In this document: one piece after another, positions 14,071-26,658 of the stretch
Layout: the number at the start of each line of letters is the position of its first letter
Numbering within the stretch: position 1 is the first letter of the stretch
From: Glandiceps talaboti
Lineage: Eukaryota > Hemichordata > Enteropneusta > Spengelidae
Assembly (NCBI RefSeq): GCF_964340395.1
Contig: NC_135567.1
Coordinates: 10,334,484 to 10,384,483, forward strand
Direction: 5' to 3'
Length of the DNA stretch: 50,000 nucleotides
Notes under the pieces: generated by a model
Seen by the model: only the letters and a program-made list of their open reading frames with translations
Told to the model about the DNA's origin: nothing
The model's database searches: none
Program-made: the position numbers and the translations under genes

Positions 14071-14310
14071 GTAGAATTAAGGATCTCAACTTAACAGTAG
14101 AAGTCGTATCGTGTTTACTTACATGTACAATCCCCTAACTAAACCAATCACTTTCTCATCAAAATGACACAATGTAATTCACATTCTATGTAACCATCTT
14201 GTAGAAATAATCTAATACCTAAAATGTAATACTACTATTAATTTTATTCGTCCAAATACATTCGTAAAATTTGTTGAATGGTCGCCACAAGACCAGGGCC
14301 CTTGTGTTTA

Positions 14311-14377
14311 AGAGTACCCAGGGAAAACCTGTGTAGTTTGGCAGGTCAAAAGGAGCATCACCCTTCGTACTTATCAC
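14311..14377 (-). mobile_element. SINE body fragment
   Basis: Aligns with the SINE at 31155-31392 in the same genomic orientation. GAGTACCCAGGGAAAACCTG is shared exactly, followed by a weaker match ending near TACTTATCAC (TACTTACAGC in the other copy). The pol III head and the 3' tail are missing. The overlapping 105-codon minus-strand frame is not a gene. Confidence 0.7.
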
Positions 14378-14646
14378 TATACGAAAATTCATATTTGGCC
14401 ATGTCTTTCTACCTGGGGGTAAATGTGGTGAGTTTGAGACGAAGTACCACCTTTGACTTAATTTACCCACGGGGGAGAGGGGGGGGGTCTGTCGACAGTC
14501 AAAAATGGTACTGCGTCTCGAACTACTCCTGGACAAAGATGGTGGTTAGGTGGGTCACAGGTGGGGTAAAGATTTGGTAAAGATGGGTAAATTAGACTTT
14601 TCGTGCAGTGTACAAAAATGGTTAATTTTTAAGTAAACCTTAACGA
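14378..14646. other. G-rich spacer
   Basis: Contains a run of nine Gs near 14480 and partly inverted segments (GACGAAGTACCA ... TGGTACTGCGTC), perhaps the remains of another element. No gene is supported. Confidence 0.4.
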
Positions 14647-14759
14647 TGTATATATATGTATGTGTTTATGTATGTGTGTATGTATGTATGTATGTATGTG
14701 TGTATGTATGTATGTATGTATTATGTATGTATGTATGTATGTATGTATGTATGTATGTA
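14647..14759. repeat. (ATGT)n array
   Basis: An ATGT array with a few GT insertions and one 3-bp phase break near 14721. Confidence 0.96.
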
Positions 14760-15964
14760 CCATATTTATATGTGTGTGAATATCTTTCTACATTATGAAC
14801 AATGCAAAACAATGGAGCCCATTAAATTCATACACATATAACAGGGCAATGTATTTTGTACAACATTCCAATATATTTTCTTATGGTTTAAAAAGTATAT
14901 ATGTAAAGTTTGTTTACATTATTTATTAGTTTAACATTAATTATTTGCGGTACATGCTTGTATTTGCAATTTAGCTCCTAGAAACACGCCAAGGGAACCC
15001 ATTTGTCTAGCGGGGTTTAATACACGTAGAGTACAGAACAGATGACCAGATACAAACTAAATACCGCTCATAAGAATTTAATACCCTTTGACTAATTAAG
15101 TAGCGACCCAGTATCCCTCTAGTGACCTTAAGTCTTTGCTTCTAAGTGAAGTTTTCTCAAGAAGGTAAATGCAAATTCGAAAGAATCATATCTTCATGTA
15201 GTTAGTGTTATTTGATTACACATATCACGGACATTTATCAAAGCATAGTGAGTTCATTATTTATTACAAAGTACTACTGATATGGTTAACTGGTTGGGAG
15301 TATGTTACGTATTCCTCTTTCAACGTAAGAGCACTTCTATATAACTTTAAATTAAAATAAAATCAGTTACATTAAAACATAGGTAATATAAAAGTCCAGT
15401 AAAAATGAATAAAATATTGCTGAAGTTCAAATTTCCTTTTTATTTGTATAAAGGTTTGTTACTTATGGCTGTATCTTTAGGATAAGTTAAACTTGCCATA
15501 TGGATAACAAATGAATGTTATTTTAGATCTTCAGCTCATGTCTAATGTGTTTCTATTCGAAAAAAAAATATCATTAAAAAACATCGAACCAATTCTGTGT
15601 TTATAAATGAATAAATTGTACACGGTACAAAAACAGTAACAATGTGTTATTTTACGTACTATAACAAACATTTACGTTTTTTTAATTGTTGCGATTTACC
15701 GACTATCTAAGACTTCTGTAACATTATATTTGTTCAAGTTGAAGAAAGCAATAGAGTAACTGTTGTTTTATGAATTAAAATATCCAATGTAAATACTCAT
15801 TAGTCCATCTTTCTACAGTAGCATAGTACAACAATTGACCTGCTAAAAAAGGACGAGGATAAATGATACTGAGCTGTGGAGTCTTTAATGTAGGATTTAT
15901 GACTAGGCCTAAAAGTGTTTGAGGTATCGCTATATTTAGCTAGCTAGTTAGTGCATCGTCTTGT
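14760..15964. other. AT-rich stretch, no gene seen
   Basis: About 1.2 kb of unique AT-rich sequence. No exon, RNA gene or repeat copy could be supported. Confidence 0.55.
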
Positions 15965-16206
<242 letters not shown>

Positions 16207-16390
16207 CAGGGTCCTATAATTACCTACTACATAAGCTCTCCCCATACAATAGGCAAAATGATTTAGATCATCAAACAACAACTGTCTTACAGGCAGAACA
16301 GAAAACATTAATGAGTTGTAACTTCGGGCAGCCCCTCTTCAATTAAAAGTGCACCAGTCGTCCAATTGAGCCATGTATGCCCCGGGGTCC
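16207..16390 (-). mobile_element. Probable tRNA-derived SINE ending in the GACA array
   Basis: On the minus strand the head reads like a tRNA 5' half, with an A-box-like TGGCTCAATTGG (16373-16362) and then a TGGTGCACTTTTAATTGAAG anticodon-arm-like segment. The expected B box is degenerate (CCGAAGTTACAACTC). Downstream on that strand about 110 bp run straight into CTGT units. If real, the microsatellite grew from the 3' tail of the SINE. It could instead be a chance A box, and no second copy is in the window. Confidence 0.4.
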
Positions 16391-16682
16391 TGCATAGCTA
16401 AAAACAGTATCGGTTTCTAGGGAAGCTAAAGGTATTTTTTTCTGAGTTGACATTTATCTAATTTCCGAAAGACTTATTCCCAAAGTAATTTTTATTGTGA
16501 TGCAGTACGCCTAATTTAAGTCGATGTGGAAAGCTGGGATTTCCAAGAGTTTATATTGGAGTTGTAATGCAATGCAATTGTTTTTTTAATGAAAAGAACT
16601 AAATCAAAAGTAATAAGTAGAGACTTTTTTCATTATAGTGAACTGTATGTGGTACGTAATAAGTTCAAATAAACGTGCATAC
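16391..16682. other. Unique spacer
   Basis: Short AT-rich stretch with no supported feature. Confidence 0.45.
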
Positions 16683-17220
<538 letters not shown>

Positions 17221-18516
17221 TTTACCACAGCTATGGTGCATCTAATCATTATATGTGTACACAGCTTATAAGAGACAAAATACCCCTCTTAACTTTTAAC
17301 AGATGCCATCGGGAGGAGTAAATTGCTTGACAATTGCAACTTTACTCATACTCAACCACATCTACACAACGTTTATATACCCTTTACCCAGGTGTACAGA
17401 TGTGGTCAAATTCGATTTTTCCTACGCAATTCTTAACACTTAAACATGCTGAGATTAAGTATTTGGTGATACTTTGATCCCCTGACAAAGTGCAGACAGT
17501 ATTGCTTAGATACTAATTGCTAACTATTGAGTCTAAATCGATATGGTCTTACATCATTCTAAAAACCAATTTCGTCGTCTTGTAAGGTCATACAGATTGA
17601 CACAACCTAACAAACTTCAGCAATCCTAAATGTATTTATCGTAAACGTGAACACACGTCAGGGAAGAACTTCCGAAAAAAGACTGACACATTCAACAGCT
17701 GCATTCGATGAAACTTAGGACATTTTTTTTCAAATATCTTTATTTTATGTTCTATAGTACGGTACGCCTGGAAATTAAAAGCGTTTCCCCCAAAAATATA
17801 GAATCGAAATTTATCTATCAAATAACTAGCCATGAGTATAAACAAACACAATCTAACAACATACTATGAACCTATGTACATATTTACGATTCAACAACGA
17901 GTCAACGGGGTGCATTTATTGTGTACATCCCACAAATATCCCACAAATAAATAGCTATAAACACCGTTGTAGAAGTGCAAATGTGAAATATTTGAAAATG
18001 TTGATTACGATTTTCCATAACCATGACATGTCACGAGAGTATTGCTACCTTAAAGTCTGATAATGATTTCACTTTCATTCAATTTGAAAGTTAGTTGTTG
18101 GTATAATGTAAATGTGGCCCAATGCCTTGAACAAGGACAATTTGCACGAAACATATCGGAAAGAACTAATTGTATCACCCTTCTCATGTTACCATTCACT
18201 GGGGCTAGATCTACTTACTATATGCCTTTCCAAAATTTGCCATGGTGGCGCTATACTTCCTGTCTGTGTGTACCTTGGGGGTATACATGGTATAGGTTAC
18301 TTGGTTGATCATAGAGCACTGCTGCCTTTCTCAATGTCTGAACAATGCGAAAAAAATCGCTGATTTACACTTCTACAGAATACCATGGGACAAAGCTCTT
18401 AAGAAATGGTACTATGAGGTGATGATACCCCCAAATTGAGCGAGGGCGGTGTATTCTCAATTTCCTGTTTGCAGTCTGCAATGGCCTATTGTGCAGATAC
18501 CTATAACTGCACATTC
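17221..18516. other. Unique spacer
   Basis: About 1.3 kb. Two overlapping frames of about 80 codons near 18063-18363 share DNA in different frames and show no domain, signal peptide or splice context, so neither is called. Confidence 0.5.
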
Positions 18517-18795
18517 TACACTTTACGATAGCAAGATTGAAAATTCTTGCTATATTCGATTCTGTCTAAATGAAATAAGCTATATAAACATACTGCGACT
18601 GGACCCGGACAAGTGGATGGCAATTTTTTTATAACTGCATTTGATATATGCTTGATTGCACGTTAGTTACATCCCTTCAGACAGAACGTGGGCAAAAATG
18701 TATTCATACAATCTTGCTATCATAAGGTGAAGTGAAGAATGTACACTTTCTTACTGGTCTCAGTGTGGTTGTACCAAATAAGTCAGTGAACCCTA
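18517..18795. mobile_element. Possible inverted-repeat element with a relative at 23320
   Basis: CACTTTACGATAGCAAGATTG (within 18517-18539) is inverted at 18709-18731 (CAATCTTGCTATCATAAGGTG), about 19 of 23 positions. The right part, 18666-18795, aligns with 23320-23440: CAGAC, then TGTAT, then ATCTTGCTAT, then TTTCTTA, then GTGGTTGTA. This suggests a small, old dispersed element. Boundaries are approximate. Confidence 0.45.
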
Positions 18796-19297
18796 ACACG
18801 AAACACGCATTATATATACGCCATTTCGTGTTTCTTATCAATGCCAGAATGTATTTATAATTCTGCACGACATGTTTGCCCGTAGTGGTAAAGATGGTCA
18901 GATACATGCATCATTCATAGATCACTTGTATCTACACATACCTGCTGCGACTATATTAATCTGCTTTTTTTTCGATTCTATCTTCACGTATACTCACGAC
19001 TTTTTTTAAAAATGTGTCACGAATTAACTTTGAAAATGGAATAACCTTGGTGCACCATACAAGTTTAACCACTGTGGAATACAATATCCATAAATAACAT
19101 CATAACATGAGATCTAAATGGACTTAGAGTGGATCTAATAAATATATTATCATTGTATACGTATACAGTCCAATTCTGTATACGTAGGGACTCTTGACTT
19201 CACAGAAATACTATTTCAGAACAGATTTTGCGTAAAGTTCATCACGCTTATCTACATCTTAGAGAGTATGTTAATGTCATATGCGTCTATCTGTAAT
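18796..19297. other. Unique spacer
   Basis: No supported feature. AT-rich with short T-runs. Confidence 0.45.
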
Positions 19298-19354
19298 CTT
19301 TTTTGTGTATTTTTAAGTGTTTTTGACATATTTTTTGACTCACTGTCTGTTGCT
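19298..19354. repeat. Left member of a direct repeat flanking the next array
   Basis: CTTTTTTGTGTATTTTTAAG, then TGTTTTTGACAT, then CACTGTCTGTTGCT. It resembles 19815-19871 (CTTTTTTGTATTTTAAAG, TGTTTTTGAATT, CACTGTTTTGGCT) in the same orientation on the far side of the 19411-19785 array. Confidence 0.6.
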
Positions 19355-19410
19355 ATGTATACAAGGCACGAAAGTGACGTAACATATGTTTGTATGTTTA
19401 ATCTCAGCCC

Positions 19411-19702
19411 TGCGTGTGTATGTATGTATGTATGTATGTATGTATGTATGTATGTATGTATGTATGTATGTATGTGTGTGCGTGCGTGCGTGCGTGCGTG
19501 CGTGTATGTATGTATGTATGTATCCATGCATGTATGTGTATGTATGTGTGTATGTATGTATGTATGTATGTATGTATGTATGTATGTATGTATGTATGTA
19601 TGTATGTTTGTGTGTATGTATATATGTATGTATGTATGTATATACATGTATGTATGTATGTATGTGTGTGTGTGTGTGCGCGTGCGTGCGTGCGTGCGTG
19701 CA

Positions 19703-19742
<40 letters not shown>

Positions 19743-19785
19743 TATGTATGTATGTATGTATGTATGTATGTATGTATGTATGTGT
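19411..19785. repeat. (ATGT)n array with CpG-bearing (GTGC)n blocks
   Basis: ATGT is the main unit, with two GTGC/GCGT blocks (about 19479-19503 and 19676-19742) and a short GT run. The alternating purine-pyrimidine GTGC blocks are potential Z-DNA and concentrate CpG in a region otherwise poor in it. Confidence 0.97.
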
Positions 19786-19814
19786 ACTGAGAATTTATTT
19801 CTGTCTGTGTCTGA

Positions 19815-19871
19815 CTTTTTTGTATTTTAAAGTGTTTTTGAATTATTTATTTAACATTCACTGTTTTGGCT
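19815..19871. repeat. Right member of the direct repeat flanking the array
   Basis: Partner of 19298-19354. Similar sequence on both sides of a microsatellite could be an element duplication or a duplicated flank from unequal exchange. Similarity is moderate and T-rich composition adds noise. Confidence 0.55.
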
Positions 19872-21639
19872 AACATTTGCTTTTTACAATACACGCAAGG
19901 TTATTGAATGCAATCTCAGTAAACATGGATTTTTACCCTGACTACCGTACGCCACGACAACAGTTGTCAACGTCATTAATTTATGATCGTCATTAATTTG
20001 CGATCTGTCTATATTTCTTTATATGTATTTCTGTCCAGGAATAACATAATTATCAACCGGAATGTAATCACCCACGGTTTTTTTTCCACAATATCTCTTG
20101 CGATTCACTGTAACGAGAGCCCTAGGTTATTTATATTTTACCTGGCTTTTCAGCAAAATGTCAAGACATTTCCTCCTCTTACAGGCTTTTCTGAATGTAA
20201 CTACGCTATTTTTGCACGTAGTCAGGTTGAGTATTGACTATATCAACCACAGTTCAATGGTCTCGATTTTAGAACAACTTGATGTAACTATGGCAATCGA
20301 TTTTTCTCTCCAGAAAACCACTTCTAGAACAATCTTCGGTATTTTGCGTATTAGGTTACGATTTGCTCACCATCTGAAATTGAATTTGTTGCCATATTTC
20401 AATGAAAACATCAAATGACGCACTTCATTTGAACCAAGTCGACATACAAGAACGCACATTGATTTATTAGTGGTTGGAAAAACAACAGGTGTGGTAATCA
20501 TAGTCATTGTATACAACTACAATTATGTATCAAAACACGGCAATGCATTGCAGCTGCAGAGGTCCTTCTCTGCAATCATGTTCTTATATTGTGTCTATCA
20601 TGTAAGTGCGCGGGGTGCACGTCAGTGTCAATTGAATGGAATAACGAAGTAATTACTCTCTACCCTACAGGACTTGCAATTGTTTTGAATAACAAGTTTC
20701 ACGTCGTAAACTGGACGTATGATGTAACGAACTGATGATGCAATGACAGGTGGTTGGTGACACCAGACAGAGTAGAGTTGTCATGTGATGAAAAGAACCG
20801 TCGAGAAATGTTGCATGTTACCATCCTAGTGTTATTAACGTCATACTTGGATGATTGAGAACATTCACAGACGTAGTTTGAGTATATTTACAACATACCA
20901 TATACTGTCATATTAAGGGGTTGTTGCCTTAATAGCCTCATGACAAAATGTTATTAGAAGGACAAAAACTACTTTCTGCTCTACACCCTTGTGGCTCCAT
21001 AATTGAAAAGCATTCAGCCACAATTTTTCTTCTCCCAGTACACGTTTTGGTGAGATCGGAGAAGAAACAGCAGACTATCAGAAAATGTCAAAATTGAAGA
21101 AAATCGTGTACCTCACTGTACGTTCATAAATTAAAGTTTATTTGTTTATATGGTGAAGTATGAAGTACTTAACCCTACATGTACTAAGGGTACATCTGAT
21201 GAAAATAAACTATTCCAATTGTGTGAGTTCATACATTTCAGTTAAGCGTATTTTATGAATGGATGTATATAAATCATATTTATATTGTTCAATATAAATG
21301 CGTTAATTGATAGCATAATTCATCAATATTGCAAACATATATCATATTTACCTTATGAATAAGAGTCTAGAATTATTACCTTGCTTGAGTAATTAAAACA
21401 TGATCCTTTATTTTGATTCATTGCACAGGTCATATAACAAAATAATCCGACCGTGTGGAAATTACCGTGCTGCGATTTATTGCCCGTTATCAGTTAAATC
21501 GTACCGGGACAAAACTGTCTCGAAATCTCACATTTTATATAAAAAACACGATTTACACGTTAGAGTAAAGCTGTTGTTTTAGAACGTGAATTGAAAACGA
21601 TGTCCATAAACATGCAAATTGATTTCATTAGGCAAACAC
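19872..21639. other. Long unique spacer, no gene seen
   Basis: About 1.8 kb read for exon-like frames, SINE heads and inverted termini. There are small chance frames only. A 7-bp inverted repeat (ATTGCAG/CTGCAAT) near 20548-20577 is too short to interpret. Confidence 0.5.
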
Positions 21640-21817
21640 GCAGGCAGGAGGGCAGGCAGGGAGGGATGTAGGTAGGTATGTGATAAGGTAGGTATTTTGG
21701 CAAGTACTAATACACATACGTATGTATGTAGGTATGCATGTGTGTGTTTTATTTGTCAATGATGTGTAATAAACAGAAACATATGTTCAAATGAAACTGA
21801 CAGAAGTGTGAATATAT

Positions 21818-22097
21818 GTGTTTGTCTTTCTGTTTGTTTGTTTGTTTGTCTGTTTGTTTGTTTGTTTGTTTGTTTGGTTGGTTGGTTTTATTGTTTGTTT
21901 GTTTGTGTGTCTGTGTCTGTCTGTGTATTTGTATGTGTATGTGAATTTGTCTGTGTATTTGTCTGTGCATTTGTCTGTGTCTGTGTCTGCGTTTGCGTTT
22001 GTGTTTGCGTTTCTGTTTGTGTCTGTGTCTGTGTCTGTGTCTGTGTCATAGATTGTGTTTGTGTTGGCTCTTCTTGTCGTTTGTCTGTTTGTAATTT
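21818..22097. repeat. (TTTG)n / (GTCT)n degenerate array
   Basis: TTTG-based units grade into TGTCTG and GTGTCT units. It is preceded at 21640-21745 by shorter GGCA/GGTA/GTAT runs. Frames through it are low-complexity. Confidence 0.92.
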
Positions 22098-22797
22098 CGT
22101 GTCGTAAATCTATTGATTCCACAAAACACATGTAAAGACTGAGAATGTATGATTAAATATTTTAAAAAATACTCAGAATCGTATTGCGTTCCCATTCCAT
22201 TCTTCTGTGACGAATTGAACTATTTTTGATACCAAGAATACTAAGTTGTTTTCGTGATTCAACACATACGATGTACTACCCAGGGAATAAAGGTATTGAG
22301 TTTACTGATTTCTTGCGTTTTATCTGTGATCTCTGATTGCATCTTAATCTGTTCCCATACCTAATCAATATCAAGTCTTAATACAAGACCGGCGATAATA
22401 CTAATCATATTCGGATATGGGCTATCACGTACATTATGAAAGAAGTGCTTATTCTGTAAGCTAAATCCTTTCACGAGTTTCATGTAGATACCATTATCAA
22501 TTACAATGCAAATGAAATAGGTAGAATGAATAGGAAATATTTCAATACCATCGCCCTATTATTAGTCAAGTAGCTAAGCTTCAACTAACTATTACGTATA
22601 CATGGCGAAGATAACTGTTTACAGATCAAATTTTATTTCAATAAATTTCTTTCAATAAGTCGCTAATAATGCTCGCTTGAAGATGAATTAACATTACAAC
22701 TGTTCCCATGCTATCGTGATCCTGTTACAGCGGATTTCATAATATTGTTTGATACAGAGCAGAGCCTACTAATAGAAACTGCACATGCAACACTTTT
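22098..22797. other. Unique spacer
   Basis: No supported gene or repeat. Confidence 0.5.
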
Positions 22798-22800
22798 GGC

Positions 22801-23164
22801 GCAACATCAAAAGTTCAATATAATATATCTAACCCCACCCCCACCTAACTTAACTGACCTAAAGTTGATAATCGTTTCAGACTCATACTGTATACTTCCA
22901 CTTTCAAACAACGTACCAATATACTACTGAATTATAAATAAAAACAGAAAACCATTTTAACCTCGTACCGCTGATAAATCGGACCGAGTGTACGCAGTGT
23001 TATAGGTAAAAGCAGCCTTGAAATCGTACTAAATTTGCCAAGTATGACGTTAAATCGTTTTTGACGGTTGAGAAATTAATTTGGCCAACCCCCCCCCCCC
23101 CCCCCACCCACCCACAAACCAAAGCAATTAAGTTAGATATATTATATTGAACTTTTGATGTTGC
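22801..23164. mobile_element. MITE with perfect 33-bp terminal inverted repeats
   Basis: 22801-22833 begins GCAACATCAAAAGTTC and ends ATATATCTAAC. It is exactly repeated in inverse at 23132-23164, with no mismatch over 33 bp. Internally the similarity resumes (CTAACTTAACTGA against CTAACTTAATTGC) after a C-rich insertion on the left. The 364-bp unit has no coding capacity. TTAA lies three bases outside the right end but not the left, so the target duplication is unresolved. Perfect termini imply a recent insertion or selection on the ends. Confidence 0.8.
23089..23114. repeat. Poly-C tract
   Basis: About 17 consecutive Cs followed by CCCA units, just inside the right inverted repeat of the 22801-23164 element. 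The left end carries CCCCACCCCCACC at the matching place. The G-rich strand could form a G-quadruplex or act as a polymerase barrier. Confidence 0.9.
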
Positions 23165-23319
23165 CCCTTAAGATATAACTATTTGAATAAATGTACACAT
23201 ACGTAGTTCATGGCAACATTTTGTCAAAATTAAATTCAATGAACTGACATGCCACTATGTACATCAAATGCAGACTTCAAAAATGGGCACCCGTGTGTCT
23301 GCGTCTTGTTGCAGTACAT
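23165..23319. other. Short unique spacer
   Basis: Nothing recognised. Confidence 0.4.
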
Positions 23320-23440
23320 TGTTTATTTTCACTCAGACTAAATGTAGCAATGTATACTGAAATCTTGCTATTGAAGTGTAGCATGTGAAGTTTCTTATTG
23401 ACTTCTGCGTGGTTGTATCAAACATATCCATTGCAAGGTA
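23320..23440. mobile_element. Relative of the 18666-18795 repeat
   Basis: Same orientation as the 18.7-kb copy, with shared landmarks ACTCAGAC, TGTATACTG/TGTATTCAT, ATCTTGCTAT, TTTCTTA and GTGGTTGTA. It is diverged, with indels. Family not recognised. Confidence 0.45.
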
Positions 23441-23777
23441 TTTTGAATTCCGCTGTATATGTATGTGTTTTCGATTATAATTCAGTAGTAACAATAACAG
23501 GGGTTATTTACTTAATGTTTCTTCCAAACGTTGAGCAATTTATGGTGTTCTAGCAATCGAAACAAGCATCGTTGCATCGTTATCAAACACTATCAACATC
23601 CTGCAAATTTATAGTTAATTAAAAAGAACTAGAAACGTTCATATTGAGATCTACCAGTATAACGACAACACAAAATAGCAAAAAAACACAGCAACATACA
23701 CACTGCAAGCAGAAGTGAAAACACTTGGAATGCAAGATATACCATACAAAACCTACAATATGTATATAACAACAACT
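23441..23777. other. Unique spacer
   Basis: No supported feature. Confidence 0.45.
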
Positions 23778-23861
23778 CTGTGTGTGTCTCTGTCTCTGTG
23801 TTGTCTTTCTGTCTCTGTCTGCCAGTCAGTCTGTCTGCCTCTGTCTGTTTCCCCCTCTGGT

Positions 23862-23914
<53 letters not shown>

Positions 23915-23979
23915 ATGTATGTATGTATGTATGTATGTATGTCTCTCCATCACTCTGTCTGTTTCTGTCTGTCTGTGCC

Positions 23980-24014
<35 letters not shown>

Positions 24015-24025
24015 AAGTCAGTCTC

Positions 24026-24079
<54 letters not shown>

Positions 24080-24186
24080 AGTCTGTCTGTCAGTCTCTCT
24101 CTCTCTCTCTCTCTGTCTGTCTGTCTGTCTGTCTGGCCGTCTGTGTTTCTCTTTCTATCTCTACATGTCTATCTGTCTACCTGTCG
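23778..24186. repeat. (CTGT)n array
   Basis: About 410 bp of CTGT units with an ATGT island (about 23912-23941), CT-rich patches and several CAGT interruptions. The 171-codon frame over it is motif translation after a short unique leader. Confidence 0.97.
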
Positions 24187-24699
24187 TACTAGTAAATACC
24201 AAATATGACATTGCAACAAAGTCAATCTAGAAGCAGTAGTCTCTGAATGCCATAAATTACTTAAGAAACCAAATATGGGAACATACAAAGTGAATAAGAC
24301 ACACGCAATTTATTTAAAAGAGTTAAACTCACAATCGAGTGCTGTTCGTCATAGTAGTTATTTTTAAACATACACTGAACACAGAAATAAATGCTTAAAT
24401 TTGGTTCATGAACAAATCCATTATTCTTCATCTCACTGTTAAACCATTTTCTCATTACCGAGTTTAGTCTATAATTAGAACGCATAACACGTGTCACTAA
24501 TTTCCAATTGATTGTATACATAATATTTTCTAATTAAGAATTATCGTCAACGTAGTAGCTGGTCAACATGAATGTGATCCAGGTTAATGGTAAGTGATTG
24601 CGTTAAATCATGAAAAAATAGAATTCAGGGTGGATAGAAGTGTTTTGGATATTGAAATTAATGGTATCTGAATTACATAGAAGAATGGTCACAATAACT
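24187..24699. other. Unique spacer
   Basis: No supported feature. Confidence 0.45.
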
Positions 24700-24818
24700 G
24701 TGTGTATGTATGTATGTATGTATGTATGTATGTATGTATGTATGTATGTATGTATGTATGTATGTATGTATGTATGCATGTGTTTGTGTTTGTGTATGAA
24801 TGTATGTGTTTGTGTATG

Positions 24819-24851
<33 letters not shown>

Positions 24852-25045
24852 TTGTATGTATGTATGTATGTATGTATGTATGTATGTATGTATGTATGTA
24901 TGTATGTACGTACGTACGTACGTACGTACGTACGTTTGTCTGTCTGTATGTATGTATGTATGTATGTATGTATGTATGTATGCATGCATGCATGCGTGCG
25001 TGCGTGCGTGCGTGCGTGTGTATGTATGTATGTATGTACGTACGT

Positions 25046-25092
<47 letters not shown>

Positions 25093-25097
25093 TATGT
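24700..25097. repeat. (ATGT)n array with ACGT, GTGC and GT blocks
   Basis: ATGT units, then seven ACGT units (about 24907-24934), ATGT again, ATGC, GTGC (about 24992-25018), ATGT, three ACGT units and a (GT)n end. The ACGT block is self-complementary and CpG-rich. A very similar ACGT block occurs inside the array at 32331-32550. Confidence 0.97.
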
Positions 25098-26263
25098 TTT
25101 TTGTTTGTTTCTTTATTTTTCAAACGATGGGATATTCCGTTTGAAATATGGACATGAACATAATATCCTCTTTGTCAATAAAGCTCGGCCATGGATGGCA
25201 ATTTCTAACATACTGTAGTGCACTTTTAACGCATTTACTAACTCAGTCAATTACACAGTGGGGTGCGCTATTGCTTACAAGCTCAGACAGAAATTAATGA
25301 ACGCTTAGCACAACGGGGTGTAACATCATCAACTGCACATAGTTTATATGTTCTTGTAAATTATTAGTTGAATTATGGATAGTTTAAGGCTTTGAATTAG
25401 AATAACATTCATGTTTTATGGAAAGGTATCATGTATATAATTGTGTAATCGTACGGCACTTTGGAAATGTATATTTTCAATTTATTTTCTTTTAACTGTA
25501 TGGATAGGCTTTGAACCTACACTAAGTGCACACACTTAACGTCTCAGAAACGAGTGCCACATACGGAGAAGCAATGAAGAAGCTGACACTCTGTGTGTTT
25601 TGACAAGTGCTAACAGCCGTTCAACTCTCCCTCCCTCTGGTTCCCAACATGAGGCAGCGGAATTCTCAGTCCTAAAGACCATGTATCACTTTCTCGCTAC
25701 CTAATTGCCTTACCAAAGCACGTCGGCACCATTCTGCTGTTTTCCGTTTTAAAGCAAGCTCAAATGAGGGTCAATTGTTGGGGTCAATATTGATAATGTA
25801 TAGGGCTACTTAAATTCATATTCGCAAATAATTATACTTAAAACTTTCTTACGAATTTGAATAATTAGAAAGAGTGTAAAGCTAATTAAGTGTATTGACT
25901 TTGAGTAAAATTGATTCTAAAGTAGACATAGACACAATACTACCTAATTCTATGTGTAAAGTATGTCATAATTAACTTATGAGATAAATTATTGTATATT
26001 TAGGTAACTAATTCTTAAGAGGATGATGATGAAGATGTGGACTGGATACATATAATGGAACACTTCAAATTACAGATTGAATATTACTCTCATTCAATAC
26101 GAGATAAGACTACCAAATAAAAAGTTCAACTATAGTTATTGCTAACTATATTTATTTTCTTGGGCCACAAACCCGACTAGTTTGCACAGACTATATTTGT
26201 GGTCCAACCAGGAGTTCAAGTTTACTTTTTATTTACTTTTCGACTTCTAGTAAGTAAATATGT
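25098..26263. other. Unique spacer with a doubtful tRNA-like patch
   Basis: Mostly featureless. On the minus strand, 25570-25503 ends in GTGTAGGTTCAAAGCC, a good match to a pol III B box, preceded by GAGACGTTAAGTGTGTGCAC. No convincing A box is visible, so at most this is an eroded SINE head. I keep it here rather than as a separate call. Confidence 0.4.
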
Positions 26264-26432
26264 TATGTATGCATGTACGTATGCATGCATGTATGTATGT
26301 ATGTATGTATGTATGTATGTATGTATGTATGTATGTATGTATGCATGCATGCATGCATGCATGCATGTATGTATGTATGTATGTATGTATGTATGTATGT
26401 ATGTATGTATGTATGTATGTATGTATGTATGG
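26264..26432. repeat. (ATGT)n / (ATGC)n array
   Basis: An ATGT array with an internal ATGC block (about 26340-26366). ATGC is self-complementary in register (GCATGC). Confidence 0.96.
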
Positions 26433-26515
26433 TATTGTTTGTTTTTGATTGTTGCGAGAATATTTCCTTTTTTTCAGGGGGTTGGGTTTTGTTTTATTTT
26501 TGTACTGGTTTGTAT

Positions 26516-26658
26516 TGTGTTATGTTATGTTGTGATGTGCTGTGCTGTGATGTGCTGCGCTGTGTGGTTTGGCGTTGTGTTGTGTTGTATTGTGTTGCGT
26601 TGTGTTGTGTTGTGTTGTGTTGTGTTGTGTTGTGTTGTGTTGTGTTGTGTTGTGTTGT
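26516..26658. repeat. (TGTTG)n pentanucleotide array
   Basis: A 5-bp period array, the only clear pentanucleotide block in the window. Degenerate on the left (TGATG, TGCTG variants) and nearly pure over the last 80 bp. Confidence 0.93.

Noticed and set aside
18063-18363. Two overlapping frames of about 80 codons
   Set aside because: They use the same DNA in two frames with no domain or codon bias favouring either.
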